Below, in pieces: positions 1-14,033 of a stretch of DNA of 64,000 bases (its first letter is position 1; each line of letters starts with the position of its first letter). This DNA is from Schistosoma haematobium (lineage: Eukaryota; Platyhelminthes; Trematoda; Strigeidida; Schistosomatidae): assembly GCF_000699445.3 (NCBI RefSeq), contig NC_067195.1, positions 51,006,465-51,070,464 of the forward strand, given 5' to 3'. A program made the position numbers and the translations under genes. A model generated the notes under the pieces. It saw only the letters and a program-made list of their open reading frames with translations, did no database searches and was not told the origin of the DNA.

Positions 1-150
1 CTATTATTTATTATTGTTTATTTATTAGGTATTCCGATAAATAGTAATATGAAAGTCATCTCTTAAATTGTGTATCAATTGCTTCTAATGATTGATATTA
101 TCAAGATGTAATTAATCAGTATTTCTCTATATTTATGTTGCAGAAACCGA

Positions 151-348
151 AGTTAAACATTAACACTGTTGGATACCGGCTCAATAGTCTGGAGAATAAT
201 TGTTCACGCGCCAGACCGTAGGTCTTGGGTTCGAATTGTACACACGGGATCGTGGACGCGTACTACCGAGGAGTCCCATGCTAGGACGAAACGGCCGTCT
301 AATGCTTTCAGGTTTTCAATAGTGATCTAACTTCAATGGATTCATGAT
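151..348 (+). repeat. tRNA-headed hammerhead SINE (class A), decayed
   Basis: The tRNA-like head with a B-box relative (GGTTCGAATTG) is followed by GAGGAGTCCC, GGACGAAACGGCCGTC and the family tail ending TTCATGATCT. The ribozyme core reads CCGAGGA instead of CTGAGGA, so U4 is lost. Confidence 0.8.
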
Positions 349-1429
349 CTTAATCAAAAACCGATGTCATAACAAAGACTAAAAATAGTAACCCCATGAA
401 ATTATAAGCTATAATTTAACGTGCTTAAATAGTTAGCCTTATTGTTCTTTTGCGGCTATGGTATTATTACATATCTGTGTACTGGAATCTAATCGATATA
501 AGAATTTGTTTTCTGTTGTCATAAGTGAACGTGTCTTTAACAAATATCACATCATACTTGATTAAACGAAAGAATTCAGAATAAAAATACACACACTAGT
601 AATGGTGATTTTTAAAAAATGTGGTTTTTAGTCTACGTACGTGTATATATATGACAATCAGTCCTGGATACAGTTCCTAATTATTATGTTTCATTTAGTA
701 AGACTTGATTAATTAGATTAAAACAATCCTTTTTAATTTCGTTAAATAAATGAAATTAATCAGCCAAGCTAATATAATCTCTTATATTACATTGAAACAA
801 GGAGAACAAATGTAAAATAATATTTGATCAAATCATTAGAATTACTTTTATAGTGAATCGGATGATGAAATACAGAAAATTTTCAACTCCGTCATAATCA
901 ACCAAGCACTAACAATGTCAAATGCTGTATTAGTCAGAATTATTTTTTCTCATTCAAAAGTTGTTATCCTGTATATTGCTTCAATTGATATACAAACAAC
1001 CATACTGATTCTACTTATAATGAAGCTATTCAATACCCATACAGTGTTCATAGATTAAAAAGAGCTTAGAACCACATTGAAAACCATACATACTTAACAA
1101 ATGAAACAACTGATATTAGTTAGTTGGTTATGAACGCTTACACAAAATCGCGTAGTCACACCCTTAAGTCCAGTTACATTGGTTACTGTATTTTTTGATA
1201 AATTACTTGAGTGTTTCCTTGCTAGAAAAATTTGATCCAAGAAATATCTTTCAAAGAGGATTTTCTTAATTCAGTACTGAAAAATTGTTATATCTGTGTC
1301 GCCTATTACTTATAATTGTAAGGAGAAACTACTACAATTGCTTCGATGTGAAGTAGAAACACAAAGGCTGGTACAAGTCAAGATTTAGTCACTTCTGTTT
1401 GTAGATACATGTACCTTTTTGATTATGGT
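349..1429. other. AT-rich, no feature recognised
   Basis: No coding similarity or clear repeat was seen. Frames are short and broken. Confidence 0.5.
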
Positions 1430-3255
1430 TATAGTAGTTCTCCAAGCTCCAGCTCCGTGCGGCAGAACTGTCTTGACTTTCGTATTGAAGATTCTGACTT
1501 TGATGTTGGCTGACGGTCGTTTCTAGTTCTATAGATTCTTCAATTTTAGGAATGCTGTCCTTGCTTTGCCAGTCCGTGCCTTCACATCTGCATTCCCCAA
1601 ATCTTCCTGAATAGAGCGTGAGGCATATTTGGAGTTATTTCTACGTCTGACTTCAGTGCTTCATCCGGTATGTTGTCAGGCCCTTCTGCTTTTTCCCTCT
1701 CAAACTGAATGATGGTCATACTAATTCTTTCGATATTTGGTGGGGTGAAATCTTTGGTAAAATCTGTATGTGTTTCTTGAATGTCCGTTGGATCCAGCGT
1801 AAGTGGCTTACTCAATATTTCTTTACAGTGTACTTCCGACCTGTTCGGATGTTTCTCAATCTCAGTGATTGGCTTACCTTCTTTGTGCTTGACCGACCCC
1901 CTGGTTTACTATATTTCCCAGCTAGTTTCGTCGTTGTGTCATATAGTTGTTTCGTATTTCCTTCTGTTGTAGCTTTTTACATTGTCGTTGCTAGGTCTTT
2001 CACATATTTCTGCTTGACAGTTCTAATGCCCACCTTAACCCTCTCATTTGTTTCCGTGTATTTGGTATGTGCCTTGGCTTTTTCTACACTTCTTCGGCTG
2101 TAGTTGACTGCCTTCTTCATATTCTTTCTTCCTTGAATCCTGACCAGGGTTCCAATAAATATCCATTCCTTATGATGGTGCTTTTTGCAGCTGAGAACCT
2201 CCTGACACGTTGAAATTAGTACTTCTTTGATCCCTTTCAAGTTGTCCTACATAGTAGTTTCTTCTTCTTTGAGTAGATATTGTAAGGCTTGGAAACTATT
2301 GTTGAGAGTTATCTTGAATTGGTTGAGTTTGTCAGTATCTCGAAGGAAGGCTGTATTGAACCTTTGTAATGCTGTTTGTCCAGTTTTCCAGTGTATTTTT
2401 GGGTTTTGGCTTCATCTTGACAAGTACTAGATGGTGATCTGAAGCTATGTCAGCTGCTTTCCTGATTCTCACGTCTTCCATTGACCTTCCGAAATTTCTT
2501 GTGATGCAAATATAGTCGATCTTGTTCTGTGTAGTGTGATCCGGTGAGACCCATGTAGCTTTATGTGTGTGTCTTTGCGGGGGAATATTGTGCCTCCTAT
2601 AACCATTTTGTTAAGTGCACTAAATTTACAAGCCTCTCACCATTCTCGTTCCTTCCTCCCTGTCAGTCCATGTCGTCCCATGATCTATTCATACCCGGTG
2701 TTTTCCATTCCGGATTCGGCGTTTAGGTCTCTCATCAGAATGGTCAGGTTCTTTCCTGGCCATTTCGCTATGATCGATTGCAGCATCTCATTAAACTGAC
2801 TTCTATCATCTTCAATGTTTTCCTTGATCGGTGCATAACATTGGATAACGTTTATTGTGATTCCCTCGTTCTTTGATCTGAAGGGTGTTTTGATGATTCC
2901 TGGTCCATGAAATCTCCATATTATAAGTGCTCCTCGTACTTATTTGGACAGCATCAAAGCGACTTTCTGAATGTGCGGAACATTTTCTTCTTCATGACTA
3001 GAGTACACCGGTATCTCTCCCAAATTTAATCATTTCTGTCCAGCTTGAGTCTAATGGGTTTCACTTATTCCCAGAACCGCCAACTTGTATCTTCTCATTT
3101 CTGTAGCTTTTTGATTGATCCTTCCGTCTTCCTACATTGTCCCGATATTCCGTCTACCTACGTTAATTACTGCTCTGGTTGTCAGAAGGGGCGCTGACCT
3201 CGGCTTTCACCATGATTCGTCACTATTTTTCTGAATGAAGATTCTTCAGCTCGGA
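1430..3255 (-). mobile_element. RTE-type non-LTR retrotransposon fragment, internally deleted
   Basis: Read on the minus strand, 3255 to about 1600 carries broken frames resembling the endonuclease domain, the linker, and the start of the reverse transcriptase. The linker includes KKHHHKEWI (about 2190) and the RT start includes GPDNIPDEALKSD (1640-1690). At about 1590 the sequence jumps to a C-terminal piece, so the central RT with its catalytic motif is missing. Stops and frameshifts are frequent. This is a dead copy of an SR2/SjR2-like family. Confidence 0.8.
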
Positions 3256-3719
3256 AAGTAGGGTTTAGTTCTACTGTCTAGAGATAAGGCAGACTAGTAT
3301 TGGGGAACCTTAATCATTTATGATTGAACAGTTTAATAAAAATCCTATTTACTACACGATATAAGGCTGACCAACCAAATACCATAAACAATCAAGATAA
3401 AACCTAATTATCATTTTAGCTCGGAAAGTAAGATTTAGGTGTATTGATAGCTTCAGTGCGAATCCTATACACAAAAGTTGTTTTCTGAAAAAAGAGATTA
3501 AAGATAAAACAGAAGTAGACTTATAGGGTAGACGACCCATGATAAACATATAAATTAAATACTCCTCTATTAATGATTCAGTCATGAATCCAGTTGCACT
3601 TGGAATTTTCGGGTGTTTCTACTAAATATTAAGTAGTTAACAAATGAATAATTGTAAGTTACGTTATCAACTCAGTATAATGATCTCACAGATTTTCCCT
3701 ACTTGACAGCACGACAGGC

Positions 3720-3945
3720 ATTGTGGTGTGGGTTACTTATATCCACATAAGTAGTATATAATGGTGGTCAGGCATAGAATGTATTTCATTAGAAGATCGA
3801 GAAAGAAAGAACGGGAACGCAATGCAATTGGTACAAAATGCATTAACAATGAAATCTGAGACAAGAGACTGATATTTGTAAAGGAACAGTGAAGTTTGAG
3901 ATGATGAATTAATATTTTGCAAATTAACTATTTACTATATCAGGT
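3720..3945 (+). repeat. Diverged copy of the repeat paired at 16.3/17.9 kb
   Basis: This matches 16330-16550 along its length with scattered substitutions, from GTGTGGGTTACTTAT to TTTACTATAT. It shows that the unit is dispersed and not unique to the inverted pair. Confidence 0.8.
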
Positions 3946-4221
3946 TCCAATATTAGTACGTCTTTTTGAAATGTTACCCAGTTCCTTCCAAATATGTATG
4001 TTCAGATCTGTTGAATAATTATATTGATATAATGGTTGAGTTTTTCATTGTCACTAAATCAAAAATTCTATTCTAAAATCTCCCTTTCATTCTCAAATTT
4101 CAAGTATGATTTTTAAGAATTTTTGTGATAGTTTTATTAGTACTTCACACAATTAATATGCTTTATTCTAGATACTCTTTCGAGAAATTAATTGAAATAT
4201 CCTAAAATATTTGCAAAGGAT

Positions 4222-5175
4222 TCGTGTACGGAGGAAAGCTGACAAATGGATTCCAAGTAGGGACCGGAGTGAGACAAAGCTGTCTACTCTCCCTCTTCCT
4301 CTTTCTTCTGGTGGTTGACTGGATTATGAAGACTGAGACATCTGAGGGAAAGCACGGAATACAATGGACAGCTCAGAATCAATTAGATAATTTGTACACA
4401 CGAACAAATGCAGATAAAGATAGCCAGTGTAGCAGCAGTCTCTGCATCAGTAGGCCTCAACATACACAAAAGAAAAAGAAAGATCCTCAAATACAGCACA
4501 GAGAACACCAACCCAATCACACTTGTTGGAGAAACTCTGGAAGTAGTGGAGTCTTTCACATATCTGGTCAGCATCATTGATGAACGAGTAGGATAGGATG
4601 CATTTGTGAAGGCACGGATTGGTAAATCAAGGATAATAATACTACAGTTGAAAAGCATATGGGACTCAAAAAACTCTCAGCCAGCATCAAAGTCAGAATC
4701 TTCAATATGAACGTCAATACAGTTCTACTATATGGAGATGAAGCACGGGGAACTAATACAACCATCATCAAAAAGGTACAAGTATTTATAAACAGTTGTC
4801 TACGTAAGATACTCAATATCCTTTGACCGGACACCATCAGCAACAGCTCACTGTGGGAGAGAACAAACCATCTCCCAGTTGATGAGGAAATTAAGAAAAA
4901 CGTTGGAAATGGATAGGACATACATTGCGGAAATCACCAAACTGCATCACAAGGCAAGCCCTAACTTGGAATCTTGAAAGGAAGAGGAAAAGAGGAAGGC
5001 CAAAGAACACATTACGTCGGGAAATAGAAGCAGATATGAGAAGGATGGTTAACAACTAGAAAGAGCTGGAAAGGATTGCCCAGGACATGGTTAGATGGAG
5101 AATGCTGGTGAGCGGCCTATGCTCTTTCACGAGGAGTAACAGGCTTTTGGGCTGGAGGGTTTGCAAAGGATATGC
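4222..5175 (+). mobile_element. RTE-type retrotransposon, 5'-truncated 3' end
   Basis: The sequence begins within the reverse transcriptase (FQVGTGVRQSCLLSLFLFLL at 4251-4310) and runs through the C-terminal region to the family's 3' end near 5100-5150 (GAGCGGCCTATGCTC, then GAGTAACAGGC). The expected catalytic aspartate pair is missing because of a deletion or frameshift near 4385. The copy is not functional. Confidence 0.85.
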
Positions 5176-5980
5176 GACGCTTGGTTAAGTATAAAATGAA
5201 TATGAAAAAAACGTAAACAGCTAATTTTACAGATATGTATTGATGTCACTGTTGAAAATTATCATTTAAAGAATATTCAGACACAATAGTTAATAAAGTA
5301 TAGAAAATAATAACTCCGCCTGGAGGCCCAAATATACTTGGTTTAGCCATAATCTAAATTAATGCGTAAGTGATAAGATTAGATACTCAATATTAAGCAC
5401 ATAATGATACTAAATGGTTATGTGTTGTGACTCTTTTACAGTTTCTACGACAACTCATTCTTACTCGTTCTTACATTTTGCATGAAGAGTTTATACTAAT
5501 ATCCAGTTGACTATGTAAATGTGTGGTTGAATAAAACGATAACTAACATGCAATTAATGTTAAAAGCATGGGAACAGAAGAAAATTATTTAGAGCAGGTT
5601 ATAGATTTTTTTATCTTTTAATTCCTCACGTTTTCATCTCCTTTTACGATTGTCCATATACCATACACGGAAGCTAAAAGCTGGATTGTTGAAATTTAGG
5701 AGAATACAGGCACACAAACTGGAAAATATTGAAGACAATTATAGTTTATAACATCATATCTCGGTACACCTGTAATCAATTTACTTGCATTGATAACAAA
5801 GATTTTCTTCAGTCGTCTTGACATATAACACCGTGTATAGACCTATTACAAAAGATATAAGTTTTAACTGCTTGAATTCGCGCAATGTTTTTGATTATAA
5901 ACAAAAAGCCTGTTCACACAATCAACAGATTACACGTTGCTAATTAATAACCAACTTACGTAGAAATAACGACTTTATCT
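5176..5980. other. AT-rich, no feature recognised
   Basis: No gene or clear repeat was seen. Confidence 0.5.
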
Positions 5981-6060
5981 ACTTTGAAAAAGTCGCTTAT
6001 ACCAAGTCACGAAACGTCAGAAATACAATTTTTCTACTCACTGGGATATAACAAAAGATA
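5981..6060 (+). repeat. Penelope/hammerhead-like dispersed repeat end
   Basis: A sequence AGTCGCTTATACCAAGTCAC forms an imperfect stem followed by GAAACGTCAGAAA, then TTTTTCTACTCACTGGGATA. Related copies lie at 9070-9175 (minus), 9185-9265 (plus) and 19520-19605 (plus). Confidence 0.6.
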
Positions 6061-8500
6061 TATTTATTATAACTTTCTCAATATTTTATCACGTGATGGT
6101 AATTAGTGAAAGGATTAGGAAGTGGAACTATTGTTCAGTACTTAAAAGACATTTACACTTGACCTGTATATATAAGAAGAAGAGAATCATATGTAAGATG
6201 TCTAATCTTCATGTCATATACGTGTTACACAACTTTTAGACACAGTATAGTATGGTACACCTTTCTGGTAAAAGCGTGATGGTTGAGGTTTCTATGAAAA
6301 TGTGGCAATTTTGATAGGTCCTGTATTATATCCTACCGGATTATATTTCATTTGGTACCCAATAAACTGTAATAGCACTGCGTTAAATACCGAGTTATCC
6401 ATTTTAATGTTCTTTTGTAACACTACGCTTCATTACTAACCATTTTTCGATTTCTCTTGCTCCATATATGGTGACGGTTCAACTACATACTCTTATCCAT
6501 GGTAAATTAATCATCAATAAAACCACACAAAATACTCAGAAGCCTGAATTCGAACATACAAAAGGGCCCCACATAAGACCATTGTTAGATAACCTTTAAT
6601 TTGTCAGAGTCCTAAAATCCGCTTAGAACTGACTATTCAAGACAGTTAAAGTACCTCAATGCCATTCAGGTTACTACAATTTGCTGGGATTTCCCCACGG
6701 GCTCGAGTTATTCAATACCTAGATATTCTTTTAAACTGAGACCACTGTAACACCACACTAATTAAATAATTAGTAATAATATTTAATAAGCGTTCAGTCC
6801 TATACTCACAATCATGATTAAAGCTAAAACCAGGATTTTCAGATGGTTAAAAAATCGGCTGTAGGACTTATTGACAATTTTCATACTCAAAACCTATCTC
6901 GAAACAGAGGAACTTCAGTTATTTTTGCTACTTCATTTCGCGATCTGTGGGTTAAATACACGTTCATCATATTGCGACTTCTCTAGAACTTTTAATTTCA
7001 TCACTGTATACATTTGAGGTGAAATTCGCCAAATTAGTTCTTTTGATAAATCGCTTGGTAAAGCACTAGATGGTTAATTGAATTCTTCTATTTCTATCGC
7101 GATAGATATCTGTCTGTATAACATTTCTTGTACTCAAGAACTTCTAAGTTTATTAAAGATTCATGTAAGCCCATACACTCAATAAATCATTTCGATTGCA
7201 TGTAACTAATTTCATTTTTAAACAGTCTAGGAATATAGATTTCAACAAATTTTACACTCATCAGATGAATACTACTGATCTTTTTGTTAGAATTTATTTA
7301 AAGTGGCAGGATTTATCTTAAAATTTAATTTTACATTTCAGTAGTTCATATGTGAGCCTTATTTGTGCAACAATGTCATTTTTTAACTTTATTGGACAGA
7401 TTACTCATATTAAATTTCGTATGTTCTCATGGTGTGCCTCACAACGATGACGAGATTTAAAATAAAAGAATAATATCCTTTACACATTTCAATTATCAGA
7501 CATTACTTTCCTGATCAACGAATTGAAAGTTTAGCTATTGGGTTGACTTTCAAAGTTGACAACAGTTAGCAAAATCTTTTCATTTCTTGCATATATATAT
7601 ATATAGTTATCATCGATAACCTTTGTCATTCCAATCCTTTTCATTCACTTATGTCAATTGTTCCATACTATTTCTTATCTCTATGTAAAATTCTAATACA
7701 TATTTAGTTGTAAGTAGCTGACGAGAAACCACCAAATATAATGAATTCATATTATTCTGCATCAATATTTGTTCTGGCTTTATTTAAATTCATAAAGGGA
7801 ATTAATTGTATGAAATATACTCTCGAAGTTCATCAGTAACTTTTAATGACTAAATGTGATGCTGATATAACAGTCAAAGTATTCACGTTATACATTTCAA
7901 ATTGTACATCAGATTTTTCATATCAACTCCATCTTCTCATTGTTTTATCGAAAGATAAACAGTTTCTTTATTTTTTTTTCAATTTAAACTATCCTACCTC
8001 ACTGTTTAATTCAAACTATGAGTCCCAAAAACGAAAAAAATTAAAGAATAAGAAAAAAATACACTTTTCATTTGAGTGATATAACCTTTTGACAAAAGGT
8101 GAAAATAATTAAGTAAATGACAAAGAAATGATAAACTATTTAATAAATGTTAATTAAATCATATTAGATCTATTACAAGACTGTCCAATTAATTCAATAG
8201 TAATAATAATAATAATTAATTAATTATCATTAAACTATACAAGTATGATTCGACTGAAATCAGTCTAGTTCCGTTTAACATTAGTCAAATTACAAGAATG
8301 TTCCAATTAATCTGTAACAGATTTCAACTTGTCACGTACACCGATGATGATAATAATAATAAGAAAAAAAGTGAAAGTAAAATATTTCACTCTTGTCTTT
8401 CTATATAGCTTCTTTATTATTATTATTGTTATACTATTTTATTTGAATATTTCACACAAAATAACGTATAGTGTGATTTCTACTTAATTACAAAGATTGT
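6061..8500. other. AT-rich, no gene recognised
   Basis: The region contains only short frames, a small (TA)n run at 7592-7606 and ATA/TAA trinucleotide runs near 8205 and 8348. Nothing else was recognised. Confidence 0.5.
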
Positions 8501-8507
8501 ATTAGTA

Positions 8508-8790
8508 AGTTGGAGATAGTCAAGAGAAAACCTTAGACCTGAGTTTCGTGCTATTTGGCACTTGCCAACAAGGTGTAACTGTAATCTTGAGGGAACTGAT
8601 GCTCCCTGATTGATCCGATCCCGTGTCACCTAGCGTCACAGTCAGAGATGTTACCACTGGGTTATTCTGGCCTGTAGGACTGGGCCGTATTCACACTTGA
8701 TTGATCACTGAGTATTGATAGAATTCTATCTGCACTAAGAAGCACACACATGACAATGATCACCACCCAGTGATCAATCAATTTTGAATG
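8508..8790 (-). repeat. Sm-alpha-like hammerhead SINE (class C), decayed and folded back
   Basis: This is homologous to the complete element at 30992-31294. The tRNA-like head and GCAC/GAAA stem region are on the minus strand, but the core reads TTGGCAA instead of CTGACGA. Bases 8697-8790 hold tail sequence in both orientations, giving a small palindrome. Confidence 0.75.
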
Positions 8791-9069
8791 TAGTAGGTTA
8801 TCAACAAACTACTTAACTTTATAAAATTAAAAAAAGTATTTAACGGAGAACAAATAAAAATCTTAAAAAAGTGATGAACAGAATAATGCAGACATAATCA
8901 CGTTCACCGCAACAAGTGAATATAAGGAATATTTTGAGTTGCCAAGCTGTGAAGATTTTATGTAATTCAAAGAAGGTCTTCACCAGGAAATGATATCAGA
9001 TAAGAAAATAACAAAAATTATCTGGCTTGATAATTTCAAGCCTTCGGCAGATTGTAAATGAAAAGTAAT

Positions 9070-9265
9070 TTATTTGCAATATGCCAATGAGTAGATAAAT
9101 TAGATTTTCTGACGTTTCGTGACTCAGTGTTCGCCGCTTTTTCAGAGAATAACCAAATCAAAATTAATTCAAGTTTAAATAATACAAAGGAAATGGCTTA
9201 AATTGAGTCAAGAAACGCCAGAAAATCTGATTTTTCTACTCATTGGGATATTACAAATACATTAT
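9070..9265. repeat. Inverted pair of Penelope/hammerhead-like repeat ends
   Basis: A minus-strand copy (about 9175 to 9070) reads CTGAAAAAGC...GAGTCACGAAACGTC. It is followed at 9185-9265 by a plus-strand partial copy (GTCAAGAAACGCCAGAAAATC, then TTTTTCTACTCATTGGGATA). Confidence 0.6.
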
Positions 9266-9534
9266 ATTATTCATTATCTAACTGTTTATTTCTTATCAGG
9301 AAATCTTGAACAGTTTCCAGACGTGACATCAAGTAAAATCGTTCACAAGATACGATGATACCCTGATAAAAACGATACCATATCTTAACGTCTATTCATA
9401 TGAAAATTGATGAGGGTTTTTTATCTAACAACGGTTTCAAACACCAACGTAGCTAAAATGAATACTCGTTGATTTTTTGTTCGGCACTTTGGTGTGTACA
9501 AGATTTTGACACTTTACGTAATCAAAGTAAAGAT

Positions 9535-9715
9535 GTATAATGGCTAGTAATGGAATCCAGAACGCGCATTTCGTTCTATTTGGAATTAAGGCAATATTGA
9601 GGTAATACGCACAGTATGCATATATGCCAATAAGAAACTTATAAATTGCAGTCCTAAACATCAATGGCAAGATTCAAGTAAACAATAACAAGTGAATTTT
9701 ACATAATCAAGTCTG
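9535..9715. repeat. Sm-alpha remnant joined to a second repeat
   Basis: Bases 9542-9590 are a minus-strand hammerhead remnant (GAACGAAATGCGCGTTCTGGA). Bases 9596-9715 match 46137-46260 in the same orientation. The core half of the ribozyme is absent. Confidence 0.65.
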
Positions 9716-9719
9716 CACT

Positions 9720-12010
9720 CTAATAAAATTACCAATCAATAATATTATTGGTTGTTTATTATGTCTTCAAATGAGAATAATTCCATAGATGGTGACCACA
9801 CATTAGAGTTAGTAAACTGCAATGAAAAATTATTAAAATCTGGGAATTCTTATTCTAAACTTTAATAATCAGAATATTATTTATGTAACTACCAAACGTA
9901 AATTAAAGCCAATAAGACTTTCAGTATCTTCTTTTCTAATTATATATAATTATCCAGTTCATAGACCTTTTGCTATCTAAGCCTGATAGCTTACTTTAAA
10001 AAATTACAATTAAAGAAACGAAGAGGTTCCTAAATTTGGTCATATTCCCGTTCATTATTGATTATTTCCAGTGAATTCAAAACTAAGTTGAAAAGTATTT
10101 CTAATTTTCTCTTTTTTTCTAGCAGTATTTCAACTAACATCACTTTAAGGTGGCAATCACAGTGGAAATGGTTAAAATATAGTTCTATCTTAAATATTTT
10201 TCATTTGTAACGTCACTATTGAAACGTAACTTATTATTATTATTTCATTATGAAACATTTCAGTAAAATATTTCTTTTGATCTATCTTGATAAAAGTATA
10301 CCTGTCCTCCAATCATCACACATCATTTGTAATATAGTAGGTGTTTTTCACTTGACCTCATTTTGGCTGTTATATAAACTGTAATGATAAACATCGGAGT
10401 ATATGTTGTATGTATCAGTTTTGTGACATTCATTTTTTTCAAAATTCATCATACTGAATATATATTGAAACACATATTGTTCCAATTATTATCAGTACAG
10501 TACTCATACTTATATTTATGTACGTATGATAGAAAGTTGGAGACTGTTATCATTTTTCAATGTGAAAAACTTGGGATAAGTAGGATCACATAAAATTCTC
10601 CATATTTTTCAGAAGAGGTGTCTTCCCATTTAACTTGTATTCAGTAGAAGATGATTAATAGGAATACATACACATACATAACTGTATGTATATATACATC
10701 CACCTCGTCTTTTGTCCATTCTTCATCATCCTGTCCCAGTAAGTCCCCTTTACTTTCACCTATTTCCCCTTTTAGAAAATAAACGATAATTTAATCTGTA
10801 GAAAGAAGGGAAGAAAAATACCAAGTCAAGTCCAATACATTGAACCAATTAACAAACTAATGAATGTAAATGTTTCACTGTCAATCCTCACAAATTCAGC
10901 GAATACAAAATCAACTTTCAATAATTAAGCGTATTGAATTGAAGTAAACTTTAGTTTCATTCGTAGATTTCTATCTTTTTTAAAATGATGAGGTGAAGGA
11001 AAATATTTTTCCACCAATGATAAACACAATTTAATCTAAGGATGAGTTTAAACAACAAGAAAGAAAGTAAACAAATGAAAGAGTAAAATCATTTCTCTAT
11101 TCAACTAGTTACAAATGAATTGAATTACATTGCCTCTAGTCATTGTTAAACAGACTATAGAAATTGAAAGATAGGTAAGTTTCGAAAAATGCATAGGTAT
11201 ATGTTTTTAAAACACGTATTTATAAAAATATAAATTTATCCCTGTATATTATAAAGACTGTCTCTAAATTTATTAGTTAAATGTCTATCAACCAATCGAT
11301 TTCAGCCCACTACTCATGAGATCTTAGAAGAGGAAGAAATGAATGAAGTCAACAAAGAAGGTGAATAATGAATTGTTTATGGTGCTGAAATAATATTTTG
11401 GCTTTTATTCGCAAGAATATATATATATATATACAGAAGAAGACAATAACCGTAAGATTATATATTGTATTATATTTATGCCATCTGTGTAAATCTTAAT
11501 ACTTCAACTTATAAATCGTATGAAATCTCTGTAAAAGCTACCTTAAATGATAATTATCATGTGTTCCTTAGGCTCTAACCTTCAATAATATTAACTGTAA
11601 TTCTAGTAGTAAGCTATAATCAATGAGATCTTACTCGATCATAATAGATAATAGTTGAAAAACATCAAAAGTTAAATGAATTTTAAATTTCAAATTGTTT
11701 ATGATCCAAAATTATTATATTTACTAGAAGACTCTATAAGATCAGAAAATATGATAGAAACTCCTTGAATATGTATACACTACTTAAATCAATTTTTTAA
11801 TTTTTACTACTGATAATATTGTAGTCAATAATATTATGCTAATTATTGAAAATTTACCAGTATCTTTTTATTGAATTAGAGAATATCAAGGGGAAAATAA
11901 TTAACTCACTTTAAAGGTTATATATACATAATGAAATTTTGTTTTAGCTATCTTCTTAATTAATTACTATATATATTTTATTTATTGAATGAATCTATAT
12001 TTTCATAATT
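9720..12010. other. AT-rich, no gene recognised
   Basis: Only short open frames, a small (TA)n run at 11418-11433 and A/T homopolymers were seen. Confidence 0.5.
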
Positions 12011-12016
12011 GAATTC

Positions 12017-12205
12017 ATGAGTCAATCTAGACTAGATCATCATTGAAAATATGGAAGCACTAGACAACCAAATGTTTTGAACTCAAGTCTCGCGTGTAAG
12101 ATTTGAATATGCACTGTTGAGTAGTTTCATGCTAGGACGAACCAGCAATCCAGTGTATTCATGTTTTCAATGGAAGTCTAACTTAGATTGATTGGTAGAT
12201 TCAAC
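12017..12205. repeat. Fold-back pair of class A SINE pieces
   Basis: A minus-strand tail (12017-12068) is followed by a plus-strand B-box-to-tail piece (12090-12205). The ribozyme core is degenerate. Confidence 0.65.
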
Positions 12206-12704
12206 TGTTAAAATACTATGATCTTGAAAAATCCCCATAGTGAATCCATATTTGTTAGTAGTCCTATATTGATTATATATATATAGGTATTTGACTAAAC
12301 TAAATTACTTAAACATTATTCATTTGCAACCCAAAAAAGTATAAATAATCAAAATTTCGAGTTTCGTAATTAACATTATAATCTGATCTTAGTTAGAGGA
12401 ACATTAAAAACCAAGAAGTACTGAATATACATTTTCTCTTTGTCAGACTCTTCAGTAGTGTATGTCTATGGTTTAATCAGGAATAATATATGAGAATTAT
12501 GCTTCTGTCATCATTTTGTTTTACGCTATTATTAATTTTTAAAAACAGAACAACTGAAGTTACTTGTGGATTTATTGACTTTTAATAGGAAATTAGTACT
12601 TTGTATAAGCCGTTAATTTATTTCCAACTAGATATCTCTATAAAAAACGTAAACAAGTAGGTAAAAAAAAGAATAGGTAAAATGGTTTTAGAAATTATTA
12701 AAAA

Positions 12705-12850
12705 GTAAGTCCTGGATTCGAATCTCATGGGGCAGGATCGTGGATACGCACTGCTGAGGAGTCCCATACTAGGACGAAATGGCCGTCCAATGGTTTCACG
12801 TTCTCCATGGTGGTCTACCTTCAATTGGCTTATGATTTCAACTAGTGAAA
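12705..12850 (+). repeat. Class A SINE with nearly intact hammerhead
   Basis: The B box (GGATTCGAATC) is followed by a hammerhead at about 12749-12796. The core CTGAGGA, stem II GTCC/GGAC and GAAA are all kept. Stem III is ATGGCCGT with one G-T pair, and stem I (CACTG/CAATG) has one mismatch. It might still cleave weakly. Confidence 0.75.
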
Positions 12851-13227
12851 AATAGTTAGAAATAAATACCCTTTTCTTTGACTTAATTTTTTAAAATCAT
12901 ATTTTGATAGAGTTATGTTCTCTGAGCTCAAAGAACAAAACTCCGTCGAAATCATCCAACTGAACTACAAATCTTCCCCACCATGTTAAAATCAGATTCT
13001 TTAAAAAATCTTTTAACGAATAGCATATATTTTTTCTTAACATAGAGTTTGATTTAAATGTTTTTTTCTGCTCAGTAATACTTAACTGTTTATAGTTCAA
13101 TAGAATAGTTCCAATAAGATCATGCCTATTATGGTAATCATTAAAATGACTAAATATTAAGCTAACATGTCTAAAACATTTCTGTTAAATTAATTTTCTT
13201 ATTAAAATCAATTAATAATAGATATTT

Positions 13228-13362
13228 CATGGTTGAATTCCTGAGTCAATTAAAGCTGGACCAGCGAGTCCAAGTATAGGACTCCTCAGAACGAAACGGC
13301 CGTCCAGTGCTTCCAGGTTTTCCATGGTGGTCTAGCTTTAATTGACTCATAATCTCAACTGT
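13228..13362. repeat. Fold-back class A SINE remnant
   Basis: A minus-strand tail and core fragment (to CTCCTCAG at 13289) is joined directly to a plus-strand GAAACGGCCGTCCAGTGC tail. Confidence 0.7.
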
Positions 13363-13529
13363 TGAAATTTTTTTTAAAAAAAAGATCTTCATATTCACCA
13401 TAAATTTGGATTTTGTATAGATTTTTACTGATCAGCTCCTATTAATGTCGAATAATTAGCTTATTGCATGAAACTAATATATGTAATCTAAGATAAAGAT
13501 TTCACAACTCATAAAAATACTAGTTCATT

Positions 13530-14030
13530 ATTGGTACCTAGGGGCACCGAATACATATACATCACACAAGTCACTTGATTTGCGTGTGTGGTTTTTATAT
13601 GGCCTGGGTGCCAGATCGATGCAGGTGGTTCTCTTAGGAGATCACACCCGGAGCCTTTGATCTAAAGGTCTGATCCACAAGGCTGTGGGGCGACATCAGG
13701 AGATACCATCCCAAGGTGGCCGACGACCGACAAATGGTTCATGCGCTATTTAATCCCTCATGATCCTGGAGCCCATGTACACCAATGGTTTGGGATAAGG
13801 GTTTTCCGACTTCCCTTGGTGGATCCTCTATATCCACCAACCCGGATAAAGAGCCGAACTTCCGCTTTTCGTCCTCGTAATTTCATAAACAACATCATCG
13901 CGGGAAGGTAATGAGCAGGAATTCCATAGCAGTGGCTGAATACGCGTGGCCACGTGAGAGCATTTTCAGAGGGAGAGCTGACTTTCTCCACGCTCGGACG
14001 TGCCAGGACACCTTACCTCTTTTCAAAAAC
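13530..14030 (-). repeat. 500-bp dispersed repeat (here R500), near full length
   Basis: This is the reverse complement of the unit at 50818-51323, with many small differences. It shares blocks such as GTGGATCAGACC and CTCACATGGCCACG. No coding frame is conserved among the copies. The family was not identified. Confidence 0.75.
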
Positions 14031-14033
14031 GAC

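Noticed and set aside
1582..2799. Small open frames in 1582-2799 as host genes
   Set aside because: They are fragments or opposite-strand shadows of a dead RTE retrotransposon.
4383..4921. Minus-strand frames at 4383-4921
   Set aside because: They are antisense shadows of the RTE reverse transcriptase region on the plus strand.
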